43,167 nucleotides of DNA, taken from positions 1-43,167 of the forward strand of contig SGPM01000243.1 of NCBI GenBank assembly GCA_004802725.1, written 5' to 3'. Numbering within the stretch: the first letter of the stretch is position 1; each line of letters starts with the position of its first letter. Made by a program: the position numbers and the translations under genes. The notes under the pieces were generated by a model. The model ran no database searches and was not told where the DNA came from. It saw only the letters and a program-made list of their open reading frames with translations. Source of the stretch: Antrodiella citrinella. Taxonomy: Eukaryota > Basidiomycota > Agaricomycetes > Polyporales > Steccherinaceae. Below are positions 1-10,000 of the stretch, piece by piece.

Positions 1-2
1 CT

Positions 3-1090
3 GAACGTCAGGACGACGAAGTGAGAGTCGTAGAGTACATCAACCACCCTACGCTCTACTTCGAGGACGGCAACACCATCCTCAGCTGTTCCAGCACCTT
101 GTTCTGCGTCCACCGCTCCATCTTGTCCAAGCACTCCACTGTCCTGAAGAATCTCTTGGACTCTCTCGATAAGAAGTCTCTACGCGGGTGTCGCCATTTC
201 ATAATGAAGGAGGGCGCTGATGATATAGAAGCTTTGTTGAATGTGATCTACGAAGGGCTGTGAGTCGTACCGCGTCCCCACAATAACTTCCTTCTCACGC
301 CCCATTCTCATCGCTCAGTCGTGTCGACCTTCCCAATATCACCGTAGAGAGCTCTCCGCTCTTATCCAGCACCCTCCGGATGTGCACTAAATACAAAATT
401 GAGCGTACGTGCATCGACATACTGCAACGCATCAAGCAAGAATGGCCGCGCCCGCTCGCAGACCACGACGCCAAGATGCTCGCCTCGCGTATCCAACAAG
501 CCCGGAACGCGCCCTACATCCCACAGAACGGCGTGAACGTGCCGAACCCGCAATACGATGCGAACGCCGCGCTACAGGAGGACCTCATCATCCACCCGGG
601 GAGCGTCATCTCCCTCCTGCGCGAGTGCGGGTACGACAGTCCTGTCGTCCTCGCCCCGCTGTTCTACGCGCTCAGTCGCGGGACGTGGCAGTTCGGCGGG
701 TGCGCCGTCGGGCACCATATCGCCCCGCTGTCACACGCGGACGTCGAGAGACTCATCATCGGCGTGGAACGTCTGAGGACGTACCACGCGGATTTCGTCA
801 CCCAATTACCGAGTTTCCCCGCTCTGGTCGCAGCGCATAAGGCACAGTGCGAGGCGGGCATACGCAAGTATTGGGCGACGCTGGGACCGACCATGCTCAG
901 GGCGACTTCTGGGAGTCGCCAGCCGATTGAAGACTGGTTCTCGGTCATCACCCAGGCGAGGGCGAATCCCAATATCTTGAGTTCATACTCGGTCTGTGCG
1001 GAGTGCGCGAAATTGGCACTGGCAGAGATGGATCGCCGGAGGGAGGCGTTGTGGACGAACATGCCGGCCTATTTCGAGTTGGAAGGGTGA
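3..1090 (+). CDS. BTB/POZ domain protein, 5' end missing (two exons seen)
   Basis: The reading frame is open from the left edge, so the start lies outside the window. Exon 1 runs to base 259. A GTGAGT...CAG intron occupies 260-318, and exon 2 continues in frame to a TGA at 1088-1090. The N-terminal part carries the Agaricomycete BTB signature: HPTLYFEDGN, then LFCVHRSILSKHS, then a conserved IYEGL segment just before the intron. BTB domains mediate dimerisation and often recruit substrates to cullin-3 ubiquitin ligases; that role is family knowledge, not shown here. The C-terminal ~230 residues are the usual variable helical tail of these fungal proteins. It is a single-BTB type, unlike the three two-BTB genes elsewhere in the window. 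The splice join restores one continuous frame, which supports the model. Confidence 0.8.
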
Positions 1091-1837
1091 ACGTCTAATG
1101 GTTTCTACCTTCTTGTGACTGATCCTTCATCCTCTTGCGTTTGTTTTGAGGTATGCCTGTTAATTGCTTCTGGGGACTGACTGTGTACTATATTTTTTCT
1201 TGTTCATGCTTTGCTTTTCGGACTATGAAGATTTTGAGATCTGTGTATATCCGCGTTGTTATCTTATACATACATATCTGCCTCCCCGGGGGTCTCATGC
1301 TACAGCTCGTGAGTCGTTCATCTGGGTCATCTCTTCTGCTGCTGCCGCAGCCAATACGTGAAACACGCGTATGCGAGACAAGACGCGGCGAGTATCATAG
1401 CGATCATCGACCTTGTACTCAAAGTGGAGGTTTCATGCTCATTCTATCCACCCAACGCATCAGCGAGATGTCGTTGGAATCAAGAGGACGAGAAGAAGAC
1501 GCGAATGGGGATAGCACAGGGACCGTAAAGTGGAGAGGGCCCATCCATTTGGACGTAGTAACTTGCGGTGGATGACCGCGCACCAGCAGGTATATAAGCA
1601 CAGCGACAAGCGCAAGTAACCATGTCATGAGTAACATCTATGAGTTCAAACATGAGTGAATACGGCAATACGCTACTAGATGTAGAGACTCACTGCAAAC
1701 CGTTCCAACTTCGTATGCCTCACTTCGTGTTGCGCCATCTCATGCTACCAGACCCATTTCAGTCAGCAGCGAACACCACCAATACAGAGTCAGCACACAT
1801 ACCGAGTGTTTCGTCTGCCCAGCATCGGTCATGACCC
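1091..1837. other. Intergenic stretch, no gene recognised
   Basis: Short open frames occur on both strands but none resembles a known family or has convincing splice sites. A TATATAAG sequence lies near 1590 on the plus strand without a good coding region after it. I see no RNA gene or repeat here. Confidence 0.5.
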
Positions 1838-3253
1838 TCAGCTGCCGACACGAACCTGGCTCAATTGGCTGTCCAGGGTTCCATCCATGATGTTGTCGAG
1901 TTCGGTCCTAGCTGCATAGTACTTTGTCCAATTAGAAATGTTGCCTCCGGACGATTCCGCCGGCTGTTGAGCGAGTATTTTGTGGATCCTCGTGCTAAGA
2001 TACCGGGGTCTCACCATCACATCATTGGTCGCGACCTCAAAGCTCCTAGCGAAGATCTTCCGACGAAATTGGACTAGTCGATAATATACGGGGGTAAGGG
2101 CAATCTCCATCTCTGGGACATACACATATACTGAGCCGGACTTTGCAGCGCATAGCGCAGCCCTCTGGGCTTCATCATCCCATCCTAATGCAGCCGACAC
2201 GAAGTATGTGCGGAGGGGCGTGGAGGATATCAGGGGACGCATGAGATTCCGGAGCAGCTCGAGGGCGTGAGCCATCCGGTATGTCGCAGCGACGCGTATG
2301 AGGGAAAATAGGTCATCGGCATCGTCATCGTCGGAGGGTGGAAGTCCATAGCAACAGCGCAGTATGTCATACACCACAACCGCTTTCTCCGGCAGGTCAA
2401 TAATCGAAGGAGATCCATCCTGTGAGGGAATAGTCCGAGACTCGAGTATCTCAGCGAAGTGCGTTGATGCAAGAGATAGAACGAGACAATGGGCTGGGAA
2501 CATATACGAGTCCTCGGAGCGTACAAGAACATCTTGAGGGTTGCGGTGAAAGAAATCCGTGTTGGACCACAGGCTGAGTTTGTGAGACGGGTATTCCACC
2601 AAGAGTGTCTCTACTTGAGTCGATGCGGCGGTCTTGGCAGTAGCCGGCACGTTGTGGTGGGTGAAGCAGAAGTCAGGGGGAACCTTCCCTTCCGCTCTGA
2701 GATATTGTAAAAGCCTGCAGTACGCTCCCGCCGAAACGTTTTCCAAGACAGAGACGTGACGTAACTCCTGATGCCTGCTCTCGATAGTCATCGTCAACAA
2801 ATGGTGTGCGGCAGCTCTCGCCTCTTCGTCCATATCCAGACCGCACGCGATAGCGAACACCTTCAAGGGGCGCTCCTGTATATTGGACATGAGGTTAGTC
2901 TTTGCCCTTTCCTTCACAACTGCTATGTCGTACTTCCTTCCCGCCTCCAGGAGCGATGCAGCCATATTGAGACTAAGTAGCGTCTTCGGCTGGGGTAGAG
3001 GATAGAGCAGGAGCAGGAGATTGTACAACACCGTACTGTCCTCGGTGACAGGGACAACAGGCGTGCCATCTCCTGTTATAACGTCATCCTTCTGATCGTC
3101 TCGTTGCTTCAACGAGAACATGTCGGAGAAGAAGGGGGATGCGATAGACAGAGTGATCTTGTGGCACGAGAATTTGACTTGATCGGAAGAGAGCAGGACC
3201 ACGTCGCCGTCGGCTCGGTCGAATGGTGACTGTGCTTGAGTGTACGATTCCAT
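1838..3253 (-). CDS. Tandem-BTB domain protein (paralogue 1 of 3)
   Basis: A single-exon frame of 471 codons from the ATG at 3253. An in-frame upstream ATG at 3295 would add 14 hydrophobic residues encoded by a GAGAAT-repeat tract. I prefer 3253 because both paralogues in this window start at the equivalent place, just before the SPFDRADGDVVLLSSD segment. Two BTB modules are visible. The first runs from DVVLLSSD through FSCHKITLSIASPFFSDMF. The second starts near residue 235 at DVLVRSEDSYMFPAHCLVL. Each is followed by a helical segment, with an aromatic-rich GAYCRLLQYLR motif between them. The likely role is protein-protein scaffolding, possibly as a cullin-3 adaptor, by family inference only. 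The upstream side is pyrimidine-rich and no clear TATA was found. Confidence 0.8.
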   Translation of the reverse strand: MESYTQAQSPFDRADGDVVLLSSDQVKFSCHKITLSIASPFFSDMFSLKQRDDQKDDVITGDGTPVVPVTEDSTVLYNLLLLLYPLPQPKTLLSLNMAASLLEAGRKYDIAVVKERAKTNLMSNIQERPLKVFAIACGLDMDEEARAAAHHLLTMTIESRHQELRHVSVLENVSAGAYCRLLQYLRAEGKVPPDFCFTHHNVPATAKTAASTQVETLLVEYPSHKLSLWSNTDFFHRNPQDVLVRSEDSYMFPAHCLVLSLASTHFAEILESRTIPSQDGSPSIIDLPEKAVVVYDILRCCYGLPPSDDDDADDLFSLIRVAATYRMAHALELLRNLMRPLISSTPLRTYFVSAALGWDDEAQRAALCAAKSGSVYVYVPEMEIALTPVYYRLVQFRRKIFARSFEVATNDVMVRPRYLSTRIHKILAQQPAESSGGNISNWTKYYAARTELDNIMDGTLDSQLSQVRVGS

Positions 3254-3295
3254 GAACGACGATACGAAGATGAGAATGAGAATGAGACTCTTCAA

Positions 3296-4450
3296 TTTTG
3301 TAGCAGTAGTGGCTGATCATGAGCATGAACAAACGCAGCGCAGCGCAGCAGCTTACTGCGGGTTTCGGCAATTCCCGAGTCACTATCCCACCAGGTATTG
3401 TCGTTCAGTTCAATGGACAACATTCAACCGGAACACGTACTTGGACAAGCAGCCATCCAATCATGCTTGACACTAAGGCAGGGTTTGTGCACGGCTGGCA
3501 CCCGCTGAAATGGTGATATTTCTTCTGCTCCTCTTCTCGATTGGTGAGCAAACGACGAAGCTGTACCGTGATGAGAGTCATGGACATGCATATCAAGAAT
3601 ATCTTTGAGCACTCATTTTCGTGCAAATGACTTCGTTCGACCAGTTTGACTCATTTGGCTGCGCGCCGGATCGACTACAGTAAATTATACGGTTCATTTG
3701 CGATGTTACACATAATAATAATAATACACAATCGGAGAAATGTTGGCCTGTACGTAGCGAAAACCTGTCACATGGACACCGCGACATCAAGAACGAACCA
3801 GCTTAGGTTCGCATTGTGTCGCGCATACGACTTAGTTTGTATGATTTACCAGCAAATACCGCTTGCTCGGTCGTCTCGAGACAAATACACGTCGAAGGTG
3901 CACCAGCCTCAGAACGAACCCTGTGGCTTCGGGCTGCAGTGCTAATCTACAGCCACGTTTTTCGAAGAGAAGAGGGATCCCAGCAACGCAGCATCGGTGA
4001 CCCGCGTGCGTCGTTACATGGCATAGCATGCCCGAGTCTGAGCAAGACAAGAAACACCGAGCAACCCCGTTCGCGTTAAGATTGTGGGTGAGAATACAAG
4101 GGACTTTGACGGGGTTGTCTGGGCATCCGTCTAAAGCACCTCAAGCGACGTGCACTGCAAACCATCCAGTGAGGCTCATGATCAGTCCTTGGGAACATAA
4201 TTGACAGGAACAATCCACCGTGCCCACCCTGAACGATGACTGGTTCCCAAGAGAAGATGTATGATGTTATTTTTCATTGTTTATCTAGGTCACGCAATCC
4301 GACCAAACCCAGGTCAGAGGTAGTGATCGTGACGCACGGCGATGGGGTAATACAAGGACAGGGTGTGTGGCACGGGGTTCAATAAGCTCAGAGTGTATGG
4401 TTGTAGAATACATAGTCAAATTGATTTTAGCAGGGCATGTACTGGAGGGA
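3296..4450. other. Intergenic stretch with a short ATA microsatellite
   Basis: No credible gene was found on either strand. An ATA trinucleotide tract lies at 3711-3726. Open frames here are short, overlap one another and lack splice support. Confidence 0.45.
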
Positions 4451-4483
4451 AGCTGCCCAAGTGCGCTGTGTCGAACACATCAC

Positions 4484-4980
4484 GCACCGTGTCGAACGAA
4501 ACAAGCACCGTGTCGGAATGGACGCCTATTTCCAAATCGGGACATCGCAATTAAATTACAGCCACAGCATCTTTGTGGGTATGTAGAGTATATAATATGA
4601 GTACAATACATATCAAAGAGTCAATACATTACCAGAAACATCATATCTAATGTGTAGCACTGCTGAAGGAAGTATGCTATATCATCGCACATACCGGCGC
4701 TTATAAGCGCCGAAAATCGCGATGGGCTGCCTTAAGTTTTACACCACATTTATTGTTACGGCGAGGGAATACTGACGTTTTTATATACTACTATAATGAC
4801 TACATATGCTCTTTCCATCGAAAATAGGACAATGTGTAGCATACTTGAAGCTAATTGAAGCTGCGGGCACCCAGCGCCTATAAGCGCCGACGGAAATTCA
4901 AATTTCACACGCGACACCTGTCGATTCAGACACACCGCAGGCGCCTGTCGACACGGTGCTTGATTCGTTCGACACGGTGC
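4484..4980. repeat. Inverted-repeat element, MITE-like (32-bp arms)
   Basis: The arm at 4484-4515 (GCACCGTGTCGAACGAAACA...) is the reverse complement of 4949-4980 with one mismatch in 32. Each arm itself contains two copies of a CACCGTGTCG core separated by about 12 bases, and a further partial core (TGTGTCGAACAC) lies just outside the left arm. The 433 bases between the arms hold no long open frame. The layout fits a non-autonomous DNA transposon or the end structure of a larger element. No target-site duplication could be identified by eye, so the true ends are unknown. Confidence 0.55.
4652..4896. repeat. Two direct modules, each with a GGCGCTTATAAGCGCC-type palindrome
   Basis: The 10-mer ATGTGTAGCA occurs at 4652 and at 4832. 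It is followed 43 and 41 bases later by a palindrome: a perfect CGGCGCTTATAAGCGCCG at 4695-4712, and an imperfect AGCGCCTATAAGCGCCG at 4873-4889. The bases after each palindrome are also related (CCGAAAAT versus CCGACGGAAAT). This is an internal duplication inside the inverted-repeat element, possibly a protein-binding site or hairpin. Confidence 0.5.
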
Positions 4981-5089
4981 TTGTTCTCGGCTCGTGGTGC
5001 CAGATGGCCTGCCTGCAGCAGGCGACCGTGTTGCAGCACAAATACATACTCTGCGACCCCGACTCCGACCTTGTATTTACAACGATAAC

Positions 5090-6830
5090 TCATGTCATAA
5101 AGATGCAGTTACACTATGCTTTGACCCCCCCGGCAGAAGTTTGCGAATACATCGGCGAACATTCAATACATGGGGCTAGGTCAGAACACGAAAATACCGA
5201 TGCTTCAAGTCACTGTAATGATATTGTGGTCCCGCGGCAGCGCCTCGCTGGACCTATGTATGGATTTCTATCGATCTTGGCGTTCTTCTGAGGAAGAGTT
5301 ATCTTGGACTGCGTGGTGGCGATGAGAGCTCGGAATCAAAATGGACCCAATGCGAAAGTACATATCAAACATATCAGAGTGCTGAGAAACGCAACATGCT
5401 CCAATGACAACTTTGCCGCACCAGTGCTGGCGCCACGCTAGGGCATTTTTGAGTCTATCGAGCGGTGCAACACGTATTTTCTGCGGTCTTGTCATCATAG
5501 AGAGCAGCGCACAATATCTTCAATGAACATGGATGACGCACTATTGCACGGACATGAAGTCCTATTATTATCTCCATTGCTCTCTTCGGACGTAGCTTTT
5601 AGGCCTGTCATCGTGAACGTGGAAGAAAGGCCACGGTCCAATATCGCTATAGGACAGTGACAGTACATGGGCGACGGCAGCGTCGGACGGTTGATCCATT
5701 CGCTTTCCAAATAGGCACTATTCTCATTGTCTAGATGACAATTCGTGATGTCGGTAGCGATCTTTATGCAAGGATGGCAAAGACGCCTGATTCCTGTGAT
5801 CAAACTTAAGATTAGAGGGTTCGAATGCAATCGGGTAGTTACTACGAGCAATTGACATCGCTCCGAATAGCAGAGCATTGATTGACTTGCCTCTCTGATG
5901 AGTTCGCGGGCGATTGCTTTTTAGAGAAGTCGCGCATCGCACTCTAGAGCATTGCGACCGTAATCGGATTCGTGGGCGTTCCTGACATGCGTTGATACGG
6001 TAGAGTATTATACCATGCAATGCCATCCGGAGCTGCACGACATGCAGCGATTGACACGGCTTGGACGTAGACATATCACTGTGGGGACGAAGATCGAGTC
6101 AAGTGATTCTCTTGACGTACCATGGCAAAGATAATCGTTGGGACATGGTGCGAAAGCGAGCGTCGCAGCGGTATCCCGTATAATACGGATTCATGGCTGA
6201 ACATAGTCATCAATAGTGTTCTTCTCGGGAGTTTGACATACCGAAAGAAAACCGGCGGGATTACCGCTGGAAAGGACCGAAGGATATCGCAATGGGTGAA
6301 TTGAACGCGGTCAGGCACTCGTACCGCATGGGAAACAGACAGAGGCAGACAACATAAACGGAACACACACGCGTGACTGAAACGTCACATAAGTCACGGA
6401 AAGTCACAGGCAAAGTAACACCGCGATCCCGATCTGCGGTTGCAACTCTCGCGTCGACGACGACAATCTTCATCTTTCACCACCAACAGCTTGCGAGGAG
6501 ATTCAACGCGGGATGTTTGCCGTGTCAACAGGAGGTCGAATGTCTGGATCAGAACCGAAACCCGGCCTCTCAGCTTCTCGGGATGCAGACGGTAGTGTCT
6601 TGAAGAATAGCCAAAGATGGAGGGACGGTGGTAGCCGACGGGCGTTGAGTTGGGTTGTTGGCTGCCGGAGCCTTCTTTCCTTCTCAACCAGATCAATGTA
6701 TCTCGGAACAACATGTACATGACCTCTCATTCTCAGTCTGCTACGATCCGTACTTCCTCAGCGGTTCCTGTGCGGCCTGCTTTCTCTGCACTCAAATTGG
6801 CGACATGTCGCGATTGCACACCAGCCCATG
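5090..6830. other. Intergenic stretch, no gene recognised
   Basis: Several 60-130 codon open frames on both strands overlap each other and match no family I know. Nothing suggests a tRNA, rRNA or transposase. Much of it may be the 5' regulatory region of the PKS gene plus old element debris. Confidence 0.4.
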
Positions 6831-6837
6831 CTTTCGA

Positions 6838-6844
6838 TATAAAA
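6838..6844 (+). promoter_or_regulatory. Probable TATA box of the PKS gene
   Basis: TATAAAA lies about 236 bases before the PKS ATG. It is followed by a pyrimidine-rich leader (about 6890-7075, many CT and TCC tracts), which is common before fungal start codons. The transcription start is not determined. Confidence 0.45.
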
Positions 6845-7079
6845 CAGACCCTTCGTTTCGATTATCTGCCAACAGTCCTGTCCGATACACATCCTCCCTC
6901 TCAGGTCGTTCTTACCCTACTGCATATACCTTTCTAGGCAATCTACATTCGCCAATCCTATAACTACTCCTTCCTCCAAAACTCATCGTCAGTCTTCCCC
7001 ATCCCCATCCTTTCTTCTCGGTGCTGACCACTTCGTCGTCTTTCAGCTCCAGTACTTCAACTCATTAATCTTCATCGCC

Positions 7080-10000
7080 ATGTCTGCCTTCCAATCCCAC
7101 TGCCACGATCTTCTCGTTCTCGATGGGCAGGGTACCGCTGCTGCCTCCTCGCCTCAAATTATCACGCTTGCTCTCCACGATGCTCAATCACCCCTCGGTT
7201 CTGTCATCCTCGCCGCTTGCTACCAGGCCTTTGTCCAGGAATACAACTCTATTTCTGCCAAGGAGCAAGCTACCACCGGCTTCCAGTTGTCTGTCGTCCA
7301 TGACCCCACCACCTTCCTGTCTCATTCCCTTGCTGCTCGGCCTAATGCCGTTTCCGCCAATCTGTCCCTCTACCTTACACAGTTGCTTCGCTATATTGCT
7401 CACCTCAACCCTATTTCATTTAGTTTGTCCGACTCTTGCCGTGAACACGCTTTGCTCGGGTTTTCGACTGGCATGTTCGCTGCATCTGTCATCGCCTCGG
7501 CAGATTCCGTGTCATCTTTGGTTTCACATTCGGTGGAGGCCTTTCGCTTGGCCTTTTGGCTCGGACTCCGAGCACAACAGTACGCAGAGGCCACTTTAGC
7601 NGGTGCTGATATTGCTCNGTNCTCTCCCTGGAGTCTCGTCGTATTTNGCGCCTCTAGGTCAGAGTTGCAGCGCTCCGTCGACAAGTTCACCAACGAGCAG
7701 GTACGTTGTTTGCCAATTCACATTTCTTCTTCTGTGTGCTGACTCAAATATGATTCAGCCNCTTCTTCCAAAGGTGTATGTGACCGCCGTNACTAACGCC
7801 ACCTGTATCTCGGTCTCGGGCAGACCTGATAGCCTGAACGCCTTCCAACAAAATTATCTACCTCGCAGTGCTACTNTATCGCGCCACGCTGCTATTCATA
7901 CTCTCTACCACTCGGCCGACTTGGTCCANGTAAAGGACCAGGTTATGGCTGATATTCATNGTCAAAACATCCAGTTCCCCACGTATGCCTCCCTTCAGCG
8001 CCCTCTCTGCTCCCCCGTATCAGGAAGCTGGATCTCTGCCACCAATAGCACTGCTTCAGGATCCTTAGCCGAGGATGTCGTGGACATGACAATCCTGTGC
8101 CCAGTGAACTTTGATTCGGTGATCGACCAAGTGTCACGCGAACTCTCAGTGGCACCCGTCACATCTACGCTCATCAATGTCGGGCCCGGCAANGCTCTTG
8201 CGCGNATCGTAGCNCGTTCCCTTTCGGGTTGTCAAGTGGAAATGGTTGACTGGACATCCACCACCGCCACCGANGTTCCACCTTCCCTGAAGGGTCAGTC
8301 TCAAACAAGGGAGCCGATTGCTATTGTGGGGATGGCCTGTAAACTCCCTGGCGCCAACGACACATCGGGTCTCTGGCGCGTTCTTGAGGAAGGCCTCAAC
8401 ACGGTCTCTGAGGTAAGCATTTACAACGAGTTCCAGCATTGGTTTCAGNACTGAATTTGCTTGGCAGATACCTGAGGACCGCTTCAATGTATCCGACTAC
8501 ACTTCACGCCCAGGATCCAAGCGCTCGCTCAAGACGCGTTTCGGGAACTTCATTGAAAACCCAGGANCTTTCGACAATGCTTTCTTCCGAATTTCACCAA
8601 GGGAGGCGCGTAGCATGGATCCTCAGCAACGCCTCCTNCTTCAAGTCACGTATCATGCGCTCGAAAATGCGGGATATGTCCCGGGATCCACGGAGACCTT
8701 CAACCCCGACACTTTTGCGACGTACGTNGGAGTGGCGACCAACGACTACGTACAAAATCTACGTAACAACGCCGACGTGTATTACAGCACGGGTATGCTT
8801 CTNCATTGGATTCAGTTAGAATTTCAATTGACCTCTTCGGTGATGCAGGTACTCTCCCCGCGTTCTTGAGTGGCAAGATCTCGTATGCGTTTGGATTCAG
8901 CGGACCATCTATGGTCATTGACACCGCATGCTCTTCTTCCATGGTCGCCCTCTACCAAGCCTGCCGTGCTCTCAATAACGGAGACTGCAGTGCAGCCGTT
9001 GCTGGAGGCGCCAACGTGATCACGAGCCCCGATGNNAGTTCATCTCTCTCAGCTTCTGANCCCAGGCTGACGGGTATACCTGTAGATGTACATAGGGCTG
9101 GATCGCGCTCACTTCCTCAGCTCGACGGGGCAATGCAAGCCCTGGGATGCCTCTGCTGACGGTTACTGCCGTTCTGANGGATGTGCCATGTTCGTCCTGA
9201 AGCGTCTCTCGGACGCAATCGCGGAGAAGGATAACATCCTGGGTGTCATTCGTGGTATCGAAGTCAATCAATCTGCCAACGCTGAATCCATTACCCACCC
9301 CCACATTCCAACTCAAGTTTCTCTCTTCGACAAGCTTGTCTCCACNACTGGAGTGAACCCTGTGGATATCAGCGTTATCGAGGCACATGGCACAGGTAAG
9401 TCTCGAGCCATGAGGACATGCGTCATACTCGTTCTGACATCTAATGGCATNGATCAGGTACTAAGGCTGGCGACCCNACCGAGATTGAAAGCATCAGAAC
9501 CGTTTTCGCACGCAATCGTACTCCGACCAATCCTCTTCACTTGACCTCCATCAAGGCGAACATTGGACATGCTGAGGCGGCGTCTGGCGCAGCGAGTCTG
9601 GCCAAACTCGTGTTGATGCTTAAGCATCGCGCGATCCCTGCAGTTATCTCCCTCAAGCAGCTCAACCCCAGTATTCCCGACCTTTCNCTCGATGGGACGC
9701 GCATAGATACAGAGTTCACACAGTGGACNGTCCCCGGNGATTCCAAACGTCTCGCGCTGCTCAACAATTTCGGCGCCGCTGGCTCTAACGCCGCTCTTAT
9801 CCTCGAGGAGTCTGCTGCTCCCACTCCCTCTGCTGAGCGCACCGCGAACGCCTTTGTNGTGGGCATTTCAGCAGAGAGCGAAGAAGCCATCGAGACCCTG
9901 CGGTCAGCATTCATTGAACGGATTGATGGTGGCGGAAATAGCCTATTGGCAGATGTCTCCTATACAGCCACGGCCCGCCGGCAGCTCCACACTTATCGTT

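Noticed and set aside
3254..3295. Upstream ATG adding a hydrophobic N-terminus to tandem-BTB paralogue 1
   Set aside because: The added residues come from a simple repeat and are absent from both paralogues, so a signal peptide is unlikely.
5805..5840. GGTTCGAAT sequence resembling a tRNA B box
   Set aside because: No matching A box or foldable acceptor, D and anticodon arms could be found around it.
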